A stretch of 64,000 nucleotides of DNA from RCIO01 sp040880025. Lineage in GTDB: Bacteria > Pseudomonadota > Alphaproteobacteria > Rhizobiales > Rhizobiaceae. Positions 55,988-63,759 of the stretch are shown here, one piece after another. Made by a program: the position numbers and the translations under genes. A model generated the notes under the pieces. The model was not told the origin of the DNA, did not search any database, and saw nothing but the letters and a program-made list of their open reading frames with translations. Where the stretch lies: the NCBI GenBank assembly GCA_040880025.1, contig JBBDJD010000019.1, positions 183,869 through 247,868 on the forward strand, in the 5' to 3' direction. Position 1 is the stretch's first letter, and every line of letters starts with the position of its first letter.

Positions 55988-58369
55988 ATGGCTTCGTTCG
56001 CCCTTCGCTTCGCTGCAATAGCCGGCGCGGTTGCTCTGTCTGTCATCGCATCCGTTTCGGCGAGCGCGGCCGAACGCACCATGATCGTGCTCGACGCGTC
56101 CGGCTCCATGTGGGGACAGATCGAAGGGGAAGCCAAGATCGGCATCGCGCGGCGCGTGCTTGCCGATGTGCTGGGCTCGGTTCCCGGCGAGATCGAACTC
56201 GGTCTGATGGCCTATGGTCATCGGCAGAAGGGCCAGTGCAGCGACATCGAAACGCTGGTCGCCCCGGCGCAGGGCTCGGCCTCCGCGATATCGTCCGCGG
56301 CCGAGAGCCTGTCGCCGCTCGGCAAGACCCCGCTCACGGCCGCGGTGCGCCGCGCCGCCGAGGAGCTGAAATACACCGAGGACAAGGCGACGGTGGTGCT
56401 GATCACCGACGGCGTGGAAACCTGCGAGGCCGACCCCTGCGCACTGGGCCGCGAACTGGACAGGCTGGGCGTCGATTTCACCGCCCATGTCGTCGGCTTC
56501 GGCCTGTCGGCGGACGAGGGGCGGCAGGTGGCGTGTCTCGCCGAGGAAACCGGCGGCCTATACCTGCCCGCCGACAATGCCGAAGCCCTGACCGACGCAC
56601 TGACGACACCTTTCACCGAGATCGCCGAGGCAGCGCTGCCAGAACCGGAGCCGAAGCCCGCGCCACCAGCACGCCCCGACGCTTCACTTGATGCTCCTGA
56701 AAGCATCGAGATCGGCCTTACATTCACCGTCACCTGGCAAGGCCCCGGCGAGAACCGCGACGTGATCGAACTGCACGATCCGGACGCCCGGCAGGGCGAG
56801 GGCGTGCGTGTCGGCGCGAAGCGCGTGGTCAATGGCGATCTCGACGCGCGCACGGTCGATCTCATCGCGCCGGTCAGGCCTGGCAGCTACGATCTCCGCT
56901 ACATGTGGCAGGGCGACCGCAAGGAAGCGCTGGCCTCCCGCGTGATTGAAGTGGTGGAAGCCCCCGTCTCGCTCGACGCGCCGGCCAATGTCGCGATCGG
57001 CCGGACCTTCACCGTCGATTGGGTGGGGCCAGGCGCTAACCGCGACACGATCCGGATTTTCGATGCGGCCGCGCGGCAGGGCGAGGGCAACGTGCTGCGC
57101 GAGAAGCGGCTGGTGAACGACGATATCGACAACCGCAGGCTGTCGCTGCAGGCGCCGGCCGAGCCCGGCTTCTACCAGTTGCAGTATTACAGCGGCGAGG
57201 GCCGGGAAGTGCTGGCCTCGCGCGAGATCGAAGTGCTGGAAGCGCCGGTCTCGCTCGATGCGCCCGACGAGGTCGGGATGGGGTCGACATTCATTGTCAC
57301 GTGGGAAGGTCCGGGCGCGCGTCGGGACGCTGTCGAGATCTATGACGAGGACGCCGACGCCGGACGCGGCAAGGTCGTGTCGTCGAAGCGTATCGTCAAC
57401 GGCGACATGGATGCCCAGACGGTCGACATGATCGCACCGGCCGATCCCGGCGATTACACGCTGCGCTACTACAATGGCGACAACCGCGCCGTGCTGGCGA
57501 CGAAGGCTGTCACCGTGGTCGAGATGCCGGTTTCGCTCGATGCGCCCGACGATGCCGGTATCGGCGCCACCTTCACGGTCGCCTGGCAGGGGCCGGGCGC
57601 GCGGCGCGACGCGATCGAGATATTCGATCCTGCGGCGCAGGCAGGGCGCGGAAAGGTGCTGTACTCCAGGCGCATCCTCAACGGGGATATGGATGCGCAG
57701 ACGGTCGATCTGATCGCGCCGACCGATACCGGGGCATACGAAGTCCGCTATTTCAACGGCGACAGCCGGGCGGTGCTTGCAACGCGTCCGATCGATATAG
57801 TGGCCATAGACGTTTCGCTCGATGCGCCCGCCGAGGCGAAAATCGGCTACACGATCGAAGTGAAGTGGCAGGGGCCGGGTGCGGTTCGCGACGCCATTGA
57901 GGTATTCGACGCCGAAGCGCAGGCCGGCCGCGGCAAGGTGCTGTTTTCGAAGCGTATCCTCAATGGCGACATGGATGCCCGGACCGTCGACATCGTCGTG
58001 CCGGCACGGCCGGGCACATATGAGTTGCGGTACTTCAGCGGCGACGGCCGCGAAGCTCTGGCGACACGGCCGATCACCGTCGTGCCCGTGCCGGTTTCGC
58101 TGGATGCGCCTTCCACCGTGGAGGCTGGCGAATTGTTCGAAGCGAGTTGGGTCGGACCCGGCGCCTATCGCGACTCGGTCGAGATATACGACCCGCAGGC
58201 GCAGGGCGGCCGCGGCAAGGTACTCGCCTCGGCGCGGCTGGTCAGCGGCGGCTATGACCAAAAGAAGGTGCGCATCAGGGCGCCGAAGGAGGCGGGCGCG
58301 TATCAGCTTCGCTATTTCAACGCCGACAGCGATATTGTGCTGTTCGAGACCGGCATCACCATCGAATAG
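55988..58369 (+). CDS. Secreted VWA protein with six tandem 94-residue repeats
   Basis: A 793-residue protein with a signal peptide ending in SASAAER. A von Willebrand A domain follows (about residues 30-215), with an intact metal site DASGS in IVLDASGSMW, a Thr in GKTPLTAAV and an Asp in ITDGVETC. A Pro-rich linker (PEPEPKPAPP) leads to six repeats, each beginning (V/A)SLDAP and containing F-T-V-x-W-x-GPG-x-x-RD, an I-x-x-(Y/F)D, (V/I)NGD and a final Y-x-L-R-Y. They look like beta-sandwich (Ig-like) domains. No cell-wall anchor or membrane helix is seen. The start is the ATG after GCGGGAGAA. It may be an adhesive or scaffold protein. Confidence 0.87.
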   Translation: MASFALRFAAIAGAVALSVIASVSASAAERTMIVLDASGSMWGQIEGEAKIGIARRVLADVLGSVPGEIELGLMAYGHRQKGQCSDIETLVAPAQGSASAISSAAESLSPLGKTPLTAAVRRAAEELKYTEDKATVVLITDGVETCEADPCALGRELDRLGVDFTAHVVGFGLSADEGRQVACLAEETGGLYLPADNAEALTDALTTPFTEIAEAALPEPEPKPAPPARPDASLDAPESIEIGLTFTVTWQGPGENRDVIELHDPDARQGEGVRVGAKRVVNGDLDARTVDLIAPVRPGSYDLRYMWQGDRKEALASRVIEVVEAPVSLDAPANVAIGRTFTVDWVGPGANRDTIRIFDAAARQGEGNVLREKRLVNDDIDNRRLSLQAPAEPGFYQLQYYSGEGREVLASREIEVLEAPVSLDAPDEVGMGSTFIVTWEGPGARRDAVEIYDEDADAGRGKVVSSKRIVNGDMDAQTVDMIAPADPGDYTLRYYNGDNRAVLATKAVTVVEMPVSLDAPDDAGIGATFTVAWQGPGARRDAIEIFDPAAQAGRGKVLYSRRILNGDMDAQTVDLIAPTDTGAYEVRYFNGDSRAVLATRPIDIVAIDVSLDAPAEAKIGYTIEVKWQGPGAVRDAIEVFDAEAQAGRGKVLFSKRILNGDMDARTVDIVVPARPGTYELRYFSGDGREALATRPITVVPVPVSLDAPSTVEAGELFEASWVGPGAYRDSVEIYDPQAQGGRGKVLASARLVSGGYDQKKVRIRAPKEAGAYQLRYFNADSDIVLFETGITIE
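56681..58366 (+). repeat. Six tandem repeats of 282 bases within the VWA gene
   Basis: Repeat units begin at 56681, 56966, 57248, 57530, 57812 and 58094. Spacing is 285 bases for the first and exactly 282 for the others (94 codons). Units 3 to 5 look most alike (e.g. TCGATGCGCCCG and GCGGCAAGGTG recur at the same offset), which suggests expansion by unequal crossing-over. The repeats are coding and in frame. Confidence 0.9.
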
Positions 58370-58484
58370 GCGCGCCTGGCACAGGCCGGCATTGTGGCTG
58401 GCCTGCCTTCGATCCGCGATCTACTATGCCTTCGGGCAATCGGACCTGCCGACAGCGGCCGGTCGGCGGTTCGAGTTTTGTTTT

Positions 58485-58510
58485 GAACCTTTTTGCCCGG
58501 CACCGCGACC
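58485..58510 (+). promoter_or_regulatory. Putative ECF-sigma promoter of the sigma/anti-sigma operon
   Basis: GAACCTTTTTG (58485-58495) and CCGCGACC (58503-58510) form a 26-base block that matches the block at 61359-61384 in 22 of 26 positions. GAACC is a typical -35 of ECF sigma factors. This places the promoter just before the sigma gene, consistent with autoregulation. The implied leader before the GTG at 58527 would be short, so the exact start of transcription is uncertain. Confidence 0.6.
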
Positions 58511-58526
58511 AATGGGGGAGTTGACG

Positions 58527-59105
58527 GTGAACAGGACGCAGACTTCCGGCGCCGTCGCGGATGAAACCCTGCTCGCGCGCATTGCGGGCGGCGACAAGGA
58601 AGCCATGCATGTCTTCTACCGGCGTCATCAAAAGGCGGTGTTCCGTTTCGCGCTGCGCTTCGTGCGCGACGAAGGGGCCGCCGAGGATGTCGCCAACGAC
58701 GTGTTCATCGACGTCTACCGGCAGGCGGGCAGTTTCGAGGGCCGGTCGAAGCCGACCACATGGCTGCTCGGCATGGCGCGGTTCAAGGCGCTGTCGGAGC
58801 GACGAAAGCGGCGCGACCACACCGAAAGTGATGATGTGCTCGAAGCCGTCGAGGACGATGCCGATACGCCAGAGGTTGTTGCCCAGAAGCGCAGCAAGGC
58901 CGAGGCCCTGCGCGCCTGCATCGACCGGCTGTCTGTGGAGCACAGGGAGGTGATCGACCTGGTCTTCTATCACGGCAAGGCGATCAAGGAGATCGCCGAG
59001 ATTGCCGGAATACCGGAGAACACCGTGAAGACGCGGGCATTCCATGCCCGCAAGCAACTGGCTCTTTTGTTGGAAGAAGAAGGAATAGATCGAGGCTGGC
59101 CATGA
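58527..59105 (+). CDS. ECF-subfamily RNA polymerase sigma factor
   Basis: A 192-residue sigma-70 family protein of the ECF type. Region 2 (RRHQKAVFRFALRFVRDEGAAEDVANDVFIDVYRQAGSF, then STWLLGMARFKAL-like TTWLLGMARFKAL) melts the promoter, and region 4 (HREVIDLVFYHGKAIKEIAEIAGIPENTVKTRAFHARKQL) binds the -35 element. I start at the GTG at 58527, because GGGGGAG lies just before; an in-frame ATG 5 codons upstream has no such site. Its TGA overlaps the ATG of the anti-sigma gene. No SnoaL or other extra domain is present. Confidence 0.92.
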   Translation: MNRTQTSGAVADETLLARIAGGDKEAMHVFYRRHQKAVFRFALRFVRDEGAAEDVANDVFIDVYRQAGSFEGRSKPTTWLLGMARFKALSERRKRRDHTESDDVLEAVEDDADTPEVVAQKRSKAEALRACIDRLSVEHREVIDLVFYHGKAIKEIAEIAGIPENTVKTRAFHARKQLALLLEEEGIDRGWP

Positions 59106-59782
59106 CCCAGATTGGCGAAAAAGAGCGCGATGAGCTCGAACTGCTGATGCCGTGGTACGTCAACGGCACGCTCGACCGCGCAACGGCGGAACGCATCGAT
59201 GCCGCCCTGGAAAGCGATCCGGCTCTTCAGCGCAGCCTCGAAACGCTCATGGAAGATCGTGAGGCGGCGGTCGATCTGTCCGAGGCAGTCGAGGTTCCGG
59301 CGTCCATGGAGGCGCGCTTCGTAGCGCAGCTCGACGCGGAGCCCGCTCCCGGCGCCGCGCGCCAAAGGACGGTACAGTCTCCCGGCCTCCTTTCCCGCGC
59401 GGGCATGTGGATCGGCGACCTTGTAGCCGCGATGACGCCGCCAAGACTGGCCGTTGCGGTTGCCACGGCATGCCTGCTGTTGGCCGTGCAGTCCGGCATC
59501 ATCGTCTCCATGCTGGGCGGTGAAGCCGGTTTTGAAACCGCATCCGGACCTGGCGAGGAAGCCGCTGGACCGGGAATGCTGGTCCAGTTCGCACCGGGCG
59601 CCGAGATGGCGGCGATCACCGGTTTTCTGGAAGGCGAGGGTGCGCGCATCGTCGACGGGCCGCTGCCCGGCGGCATGTTCAGGCTCGAATTCGGCGCGTC
59701 GGACGACCGCGACGCCGACGAATTGTCGGCCCTTCTGCGCGGGCAGCCCGGCCTGTTCGGGCTTGTTCTGCCCGCAAACTGA
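59102..59782 (+). CDS. Membrane anti-sigma factor with a propeptide-like periplasmic domain
   Basis: A 226-residue, single-pass protein. The cytoplasmic part (about 1-110) has the fold signature of anti-sigma domains, LLMPWYVNGTLDRATAERIDAALESDP, but no HxxxCxxC zinc motif. A transmembrane helix spans about 116-139. The outer part (159-226) reads MLVQFAPGAEMAAITGFLEG-x, then ARIVDGPLPGGMFRLEFG and LSALLRGQPGLFGLVLPAN. This is a beta-alpha-beta-beta-alpha-beta order similar to I9 inhibitor domains and to the propeptide of the next gene. The start overlaps the sigma stop (ATGA). Signal recognition may involve that domain. Confidence 0.8.
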   Translation: MTQIGEKERDELELLMPWYVNGTLDRATAERIDAALESDPALQRSLETLMEDREAAVDLSEAVEVPASMEARFVAQLDAEPAPGAARQRTVQSPGLLSRAGMWIGDLVAAMTPPRLAVAVATACLLLAVQSGIIVSMLGGEAGFETASGPGEEAAGPGMLVQFAPGAEMAAITGFLEGEGARIVDGPLPGGMFRLEFGASDDRDADELSALLRGQPGLFGLVLPAN

Positions 59783-59853
59783 CGCGTGACGGCGCCTGTC
59801 ATTCAAACGCCCATATTGGCGGGCACAAACTTCCCCTGGGTAAGGAGGGCATC

Positions 59854-61290
59854 ATGGAACCATCCCGATCACACTCATCGCAATCCCGATGGGGATTGCT
59901 GTTCGCCGTCCCGCTCTGTGTCGGGTTGGCTGCCGCATCGCCGGCGCTCGCAAATCAAGGCGGCGGCGATCCTTCGCCGGTCGACTATGGCGGGCCGGTC
60001 AAGAAAACCGCACCGGTGAAAACCACAGCCTCTTCCCAGCGCACTGGGCTCGGAGCGTTTCTGAAGAGGCTGTTCAATATCGAAGACGCAGCCCCCGGAC
60101 CCGCGACCGTATCCCGGCGAAGCGCCCGGCGCTTCGTTCCGCGCGAAACGGCGCCGAGCGGGATGCCGCCCGAAGGCGAAGCGCGCTTCGCGGGTGATCA
60201 GGTGATCGTGCGCTATCAGCTCAATGCACCGCGCAGCCGCATGGATGCGCTGATAAGGCGGCTAGGCAATCTGCGCCATCTCGAAGCGCGCACATTCCGG
60301 CTCGCCGGCGTCACCGTGCATCGCTACCGCATCCTCGACGGAACCCCCGTCGGAGACGTGATCGAGGATCTCGAAGCCGACCCGACGGTAGTCTATGCGC
60401 AGCCGAATTATGATTATGCAGGAACCCAAGCGGCCGCCGCGGCCGCGCCAAATCCCCAATACGCGCTGGCGCGGCTGGGGATCATCGATGCCCATGCGCT
60501 TGCGACGGGCGAGGGCGTGCCGGTCGCCGTCATCGATTCGCAGATCGACGGGGCGCATCCGGAATTCGCCGGCACACAGATCGAAATGCTCGACGCCACC
60601 GGAGAGGACGCGGGCGACGCAGATGCGCACGGCACCTCGATCGCCGGCGTCATCGCGGCACAGGGCACGCTGACGGGCATCGCGCCCAAGGTCCGGCTTG
60701 TCGGCATCCGCGCCTTCCTGCCGAATGCGGATGGGTCGGCGCGCAGCACGACATGGCGCATCGCCTCGGCGCTGGACGCGGCATGGCGGGCGCAAGCGCG
60801 CGTCGTGAATATGAGCTTTGCCGGCCCGGAGGACCCGCTGGTCGGCGATGCGATCGCCGGTGTTGCACGACGCGGCATGATCGGCATAGCGGCGGCCGGC
60901 AATGACGGACCGGGCGCCCGGCCGCTCTATCCGGCTGCCTATCCGGGCGTGATCGCGGTCACCGCGGTCGACAAGGACGACCTGGTTTACGATCACGCGA
61001 ACCGCGGCGACTACATCGCGCTCGCCGCGCCGGGTGTCGACATTCTCGCCCCGGTTCCCGGCAATGGCTACAACATCACCTCCGGCACGTCGCTTGCCGC
61101 CGCCCATGTCAGCGGCCTGGCCGCCTTGCTGCTCAGCCGTGCTCCAGGGCTTACCGCCGACGATGTGGCCGGCATCCTGTCCTCCTCGGCCGCCGATCTC
61201 GGCGAGCCCGGCCTCGATGCCGTATTCGGCGCCGGCCTCCCCGACGCGGTCACCGTACTGAACGGCGGAACGAAAAAAATCTTGAACTGA
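59854..61290 (+). CDS. Subtilisin-like serine peptidase (family S8) with propeptide
   Basis: A 478-residue secreted protease. A signal peptide (GLLFAVPLCVGLAAASPALA) is followed by a Pro/basic linker and a propeptide (about 115-188, from QVIVRYQL to AQPNYDY). The catalytic triad is Asp228 in VAVIDSQIDG, His259 in DAHGTSIAGVIAA and Ser413 in SGTSLAAAHVSG, with the oxyanion Asn350 in AAAGNDGPG. All are intact. The protease domain is close to the minimum size, with no extra C-terminal domain. It lies 71 bases behind the anti-sigma gene, with its own GGAGG; a terminator follows. Confidence 0.93.
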   Translation: MEPSRSHSSQSRWGLLFAVPLCVGLAAASPALANQGGGDPSPVDYGGPVKKTAPVKTTASSQRTGLGAFLKRLFNIEDAAPGPATVSRRSARRFVPRETAPSGMPPEGEARFAGDQVIVRYQLNAPRSRMDALIRRLGNLRHLEARTFRLAGVTVHRYRILDGTPVGDVIEDLEADPTVVYAQPNYDYAGTQAAAAAAPNPQYALARLGIIDAHALATGEGVPVAVIDSQIDGAHPEFAGTQIEMLDATGEDAGDADAHGTSIAGVIAAQGTLTGIAPKVRLVGIRAFLPNADGSARSTTWRIASALDAAWRAQARVVNMSFAGPEDPLVGDAIAGVARRGMIGIAAAGNDGPGARPLYPAAYPGVIAVTAVDKDDLVYDHANRGDYIALAAPGVDILAPVPGNGYNITSGTSLAAAHVSGLAALLLSRAPGLTADDVAGILSSSAADLGEPGLDAVFGAGLPDAVTVLNGGTKKILN

Positions 61291-61315
61291 TTTCCGTTTG
61301 AAATCAAATAGTTGA

Positions 61316-61346
61316 AATGCCGGAGCCGTTGCTCCGGCATTTTTTT
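61316..61346 (+). terminator. Intrinsic terminator after the S8 peptidase gene
   Basis: A perfect 11-bp stem, AATGCCGGAGC / GCTCCGGCATT, with loop CGTT, runs into TTTTTT. It separates the peptidase gene from the second ECF-type promoter, 13 bases on, so the next gene is a separate transcription unit. Confidence 0.88.
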
Positions 61347-61358
61347 CGCGTCATCCGT

Positions 61359-61384
61359 GAACCTTTTTGTCCGAAGCCGCGACC
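61359..61384 (+). promoter_or_regulatory. Second putative ECF-sigma promoter
   Basis: GAACCTTTTTG (61359-61369) and CCGCGACC (61377-61384) match the block before the sigma gene at 22 of 26 positions, with identical spacing. It lies 60 bases before the ATG of the small secreted protein gene. Both are the only copies of GAACCTTTTTG I saw in the window. Confidence 0.6.
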
Positions 61385-61444
61385 TACGAATGTGAGCCAG
61401 AGGGGCTCAAGGACAAAGGCAAAGCTTAAAGGAAGGATGACACA

Positions 61445-61861
61445 ATGTTCACGAAAACTCTCGCTACGGCCCTCGTTTCCGGCCTCCTGCTTACCGGCGC
61501 CATGGGCAGCCAGTCTTTCGCCAATATGGGTGGAGGCGGCAACGGAAACGGCGATGGCGGCCAGGCCGGCTGGGCTTCGTCCCGCAACCCGGATGGCACC
61601 CAGATCACCTCGCGTTCGAACGGCGACGGCACCCGCACGGTGACCACCCGCGACCGCAACGGCAAGATCATCAAGCAGAAGGTCGTCGGCAAGAAGAAGG
61701 GCAAGAAGGCAAAGAAGGTTGTCCGCCGCAAGAGCCGCCCGTGGGCCAGCGCCTACGATCCGAATACGGGGACCCGCACCACGGCGATCGGCAACGGCGA
61801 CGGCAGCCGCACCGTGATCATACTCGGCCCCTTCGGCATCGGCATCGGGATCTCCCGCTAA
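61445..61861 (+). CDS. Small secreted Gly-rich/basic protein, probable target of the ECF sigma factor
   Basis: A 138-residue protein with a signal peptide ending in SQSFA. It has a Gly/Asn-rich start (GGGGNGNGDGG), two copies of an NGDG(T/S)RTV unit (one before and one after the basic part), and a very basic middle, VVGKKKGKKAKKVVRRKSRP. It ends in a hydrophobic ILGPFGIGIGIS. The family is unrecognised. The positive charge suggests binding to acidic envelope polymers. An ECF-type promoter precedes it and a terminator follows, so it is a unit of its own. Confidence 0.7.
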   Translation: MFTKTLATALVSGLLLTGAMGSQSFANMGGGGNGNGDGGQAGWASSRNPDGTQITSRSNGDGTRTVTTRDRNGKIIKQKVVGKKKGKKAKKVVRRKSRPWASAYDPNTGTRTTAIGNGDGSRTVIILGPFGIGIGISR

Positions 61862-61884
61862 GGCCGGCACCGACCTCCAGCATA

Positions 61885-61915
61885 AAAAGCCCGCCACGTT
61901 CCCGGCGGGCTTTTT
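61885..61915 (+). terminator. Intrinsic terminator after the Gly-rich protein gene
   Basis: An 8-bp stem, AGCCCGCC / GGCGGGCT (extended by an A run paired with the T run), with an 8-base loop, is followed by TTTTC. The A's before and T's after make it potentially bidirectional. Confidence 0.85.
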
Positions 61916-62026
61916 CTCGTACGGGCCGGCGATTGACGATCAGGCCCTCGCTGCGGCAACCGCGCCATTGCCCTTGCTCCCGGATTTCGCTATCAGCCCC
62001 ACAGGATCAATCCACGGGGTTTGACG

Positions 62027-62254
62027 ATGGCAGACAACACGCCTGCTGGCCCGGTCGAAACCGGCGCCGCCATGGACTACGAGGAACACGAAAAGACCTT
62101 CAACCTGTTCGTTGCACTGTCGAAATACGGGTCGCTGGTCTGCGCGGCGCTGCTGGTTGCCATGGCCTTCGGCTTCTTTGGCGGCGGCGGCTTCTTTTCG
62201 GCCCTGATTCTGTTCGTCCTGATCATCGCGGCCGGAACTTACATTCTGCGCTGA
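62027..62254 (+). CDS. aa3-type cytochrome c oxidase subunit IV-like protein
   Basis: A 75-residue protein with a polar, acidic N terminus (MDYEEHEKTFNLFVALSKYGSLVC, the family block) and one or two membrane-spanning stretches (LLVAMAFGFFGGGGFFSALILFVLIIAAGTYIL). It matches the small bacterial aa3 oxidase subunit IV family (COX4_pro_2). In many alphaproteobacteria it is found not with the oxidase but in front of the transhydrogenase genes, as here. The start is the ATG at 62027; a TTG two codons before is open. Confidence 0.83.
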   Translation: MADNTPAGPVETGAAMDYEEHEKTFNLFVALSKYGSLVCAALLVAMAFGFFGGGGFFSALILFVLIIAAGTYILR

Positions 62255-62349
62255 TGATATTCCCGTCCTTGCGGCGGGGAATACCGGGCCTCATTGAACC
62301 CGGCTGTCTTCAGCCGTCCGCACTCTAGCCCGAACGGGAGGGGAATAGG

Positions 62350-63759
62350 TTGGGCCAGACGATTTTCGTTCCAAGCGAGAGCGGCGCGGGCGAGCCGCGT
62401 GTCGCCGCTTCGCCCGACACGGTAAAGCGGCTTGCGGGCCTGGGCTTCGACGTGATCGTCGAGGCCGGCGCGGGCGCCGCCTCGCGCATTCCCGACGACG
62501 AGTTCACCAGGGCAGGCGCCAAGATCGGCAAGGCGGCCGACGGTGCGAAGGCCGACATCGTGCTGAAGGTCAGGCGGCCCTCCGCCGCGGAGCTGAAAAC
62601 CTACAGACAGGGCGCTGCCGTTCTTGCCTCCATGGATCCCTATGGGAACGAGGGCGATGTGGCAGCGATGGGCAAGGCCGGCATTTCGGCCTTCGCGATG
62701 GAGTTCATGCCGCGCATCACCCGCGCGCAGTCGATGGACGTCCTGTCCAGCCAGGCCAATCTTGCCGGCTATCAGGCGGTGATCGACGCGGCCGAGGCAT
62801 ACGATCGCGCCATACCGATGATGATGACGGCTGCCGGCACCGTGCCTGCGGCCAAGGTCTTCGTGATGGGCGCCGGCGTCGCCGGTCTTCAGGCGATAGC
62901 CACCGCGCGCCGCCTCGGAGCGGTGGTAACGGCGACCGACGTGCGCGCGGCCGCTGGCGAGCAGGTCGCCTCGCTCGGCGCCAAATTCGTCATGACCGAT
63001 GCGCTCAAGGACGCCTCGGGCGAGGGCGGCTATGCCCGCGAACTGACTGAGGCGGAGAAGAAGGCGCAGGGCGAACTCGTCGCCGACCACATCGCCAAGC
63101 AGGACATCGTCATCACGACGGCGCTTATCCCCGGCCGCCCGGCGCCGAAGCTCGTTTCGGCCGATATGGTCAAGTCCATGCGTCCCGGTTCGGTCATCGT
63201 CGACCTCGCGGTCGAGCGCGGCGGCAATGTCGAGGGCGCGAAAGCCGGCAGCGTCGTGACCACGGCCAACGGCGTCAGGATCATCGGCCATCTCAACGTG
63301 CCCGGCCGCATCGCGGCGTCCGCCTCGCTGCTCTATGCCAAGAACCTGTTCGCCTTTCTGGAGACCATGATCGACAAGGAGACGAAAACCTTCTCGATCG
63401 ATCCGGGAGAAGAGTTGGCGAAGGCCACCCTGCTGACCCATGGCGGCGCTGTCGTCCACCCGAACTTTGCCCGCAAGGATGCCGCGCCAAAGGCCGGCGC
63501 AAAGCCGGTGACCAGAAAGGCTGCTCCGAAGAAGAGCGCGGCGAAGCCGGCGCCCGCGCCGAAGAAGAACGCCGCCAAGCCGGCGTCCGCGCCGAAAGCC
63601 GCCGCGGCCGCGCAGGACACCGTGCCGGCGCCAGACGCCAAAGCGAGGGCAGAGGCGCCGCTCAAATTCGGTGCGACGTCGAAGGGTCCGGCTGTGAAAG
63701 TGAAGCCGGCGCGCAAGGCTCCGGCCCGCAAGCCGGCCGCAAAGGGAGGCAAGAGCTGA
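62350..63759 (+). CDS. pntA: NAD(P) transhydrogenase subunit alpha, part 1 (PntA domain I)
   Basis: The NAD(H)-binding domain I of proton-translocating transhydrogenase, split from its membrane part. The 469-residue protein has the N-terminal Ala-dehydrogenase-like half (EPRVAASPDTVKRLAGLGFDVIVEAGAG) and the Rossmann motif VFVMGAGVAGLQAIATARRLGAVVTATD (about residues 173-200), then TTALIPGRPAPKL and GSVIVDLAVERGGN. After about residue 380 an Ala/Lys/Pro-rich tail (PKKSAAKPAPAPKKN) of 90 residues is added, probably disordered. The start is a TTG with GGGAGGGG before it. The next gene overlaps by one base. Confidence 0.92.
   Translation: MGQTIFVPSESGAGEPRVAASPDTVKRLAGLGFDVIVEAGAGAASRIPDDEFTRAGAKIGKAADGAKADIVLKVRRPSAAELKTYRQGAAVLASMDPYGNEGDVAAMGKAGISAFAMEFMPRITRAQSMDVLSSQANLAGYQAVIDAAEAYDRAIPMMMTAAGTVPAAKVFVMGAGVAGLQAIATARRLGAVVTATDVRAAAGEQVASLGAKFVMTDALKDASGEGGYARELTEAEKKAQGELVADHIAKQDIVITTALIPGRPAPKLVSADMVKSMRPGSVIVDLAVERGGNVEGAKAGSVVTTANGVRIIGHLNVPGRIAASASLLYAKNLFAFLETMIDKETKTFSIDPGEELAKATLLTHGGAVVHPNFARKDAAPKAGAKPVTRKAAPKKSAAKPAPAPKKNAAKPASAPKAAAAAQDTVPAPDAKARAEAPLKFGATSKGPAVKVKPARKAPARKPAAKGGKS

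Noticed and set aside
56681..58366. Regular 282-base repeats as a CRISPR-like or mobile array
   Set aside because: The repeats are in frame within one secreted protein, are contiguous without spacers, and encode a conserved domain. They are protein repeats.
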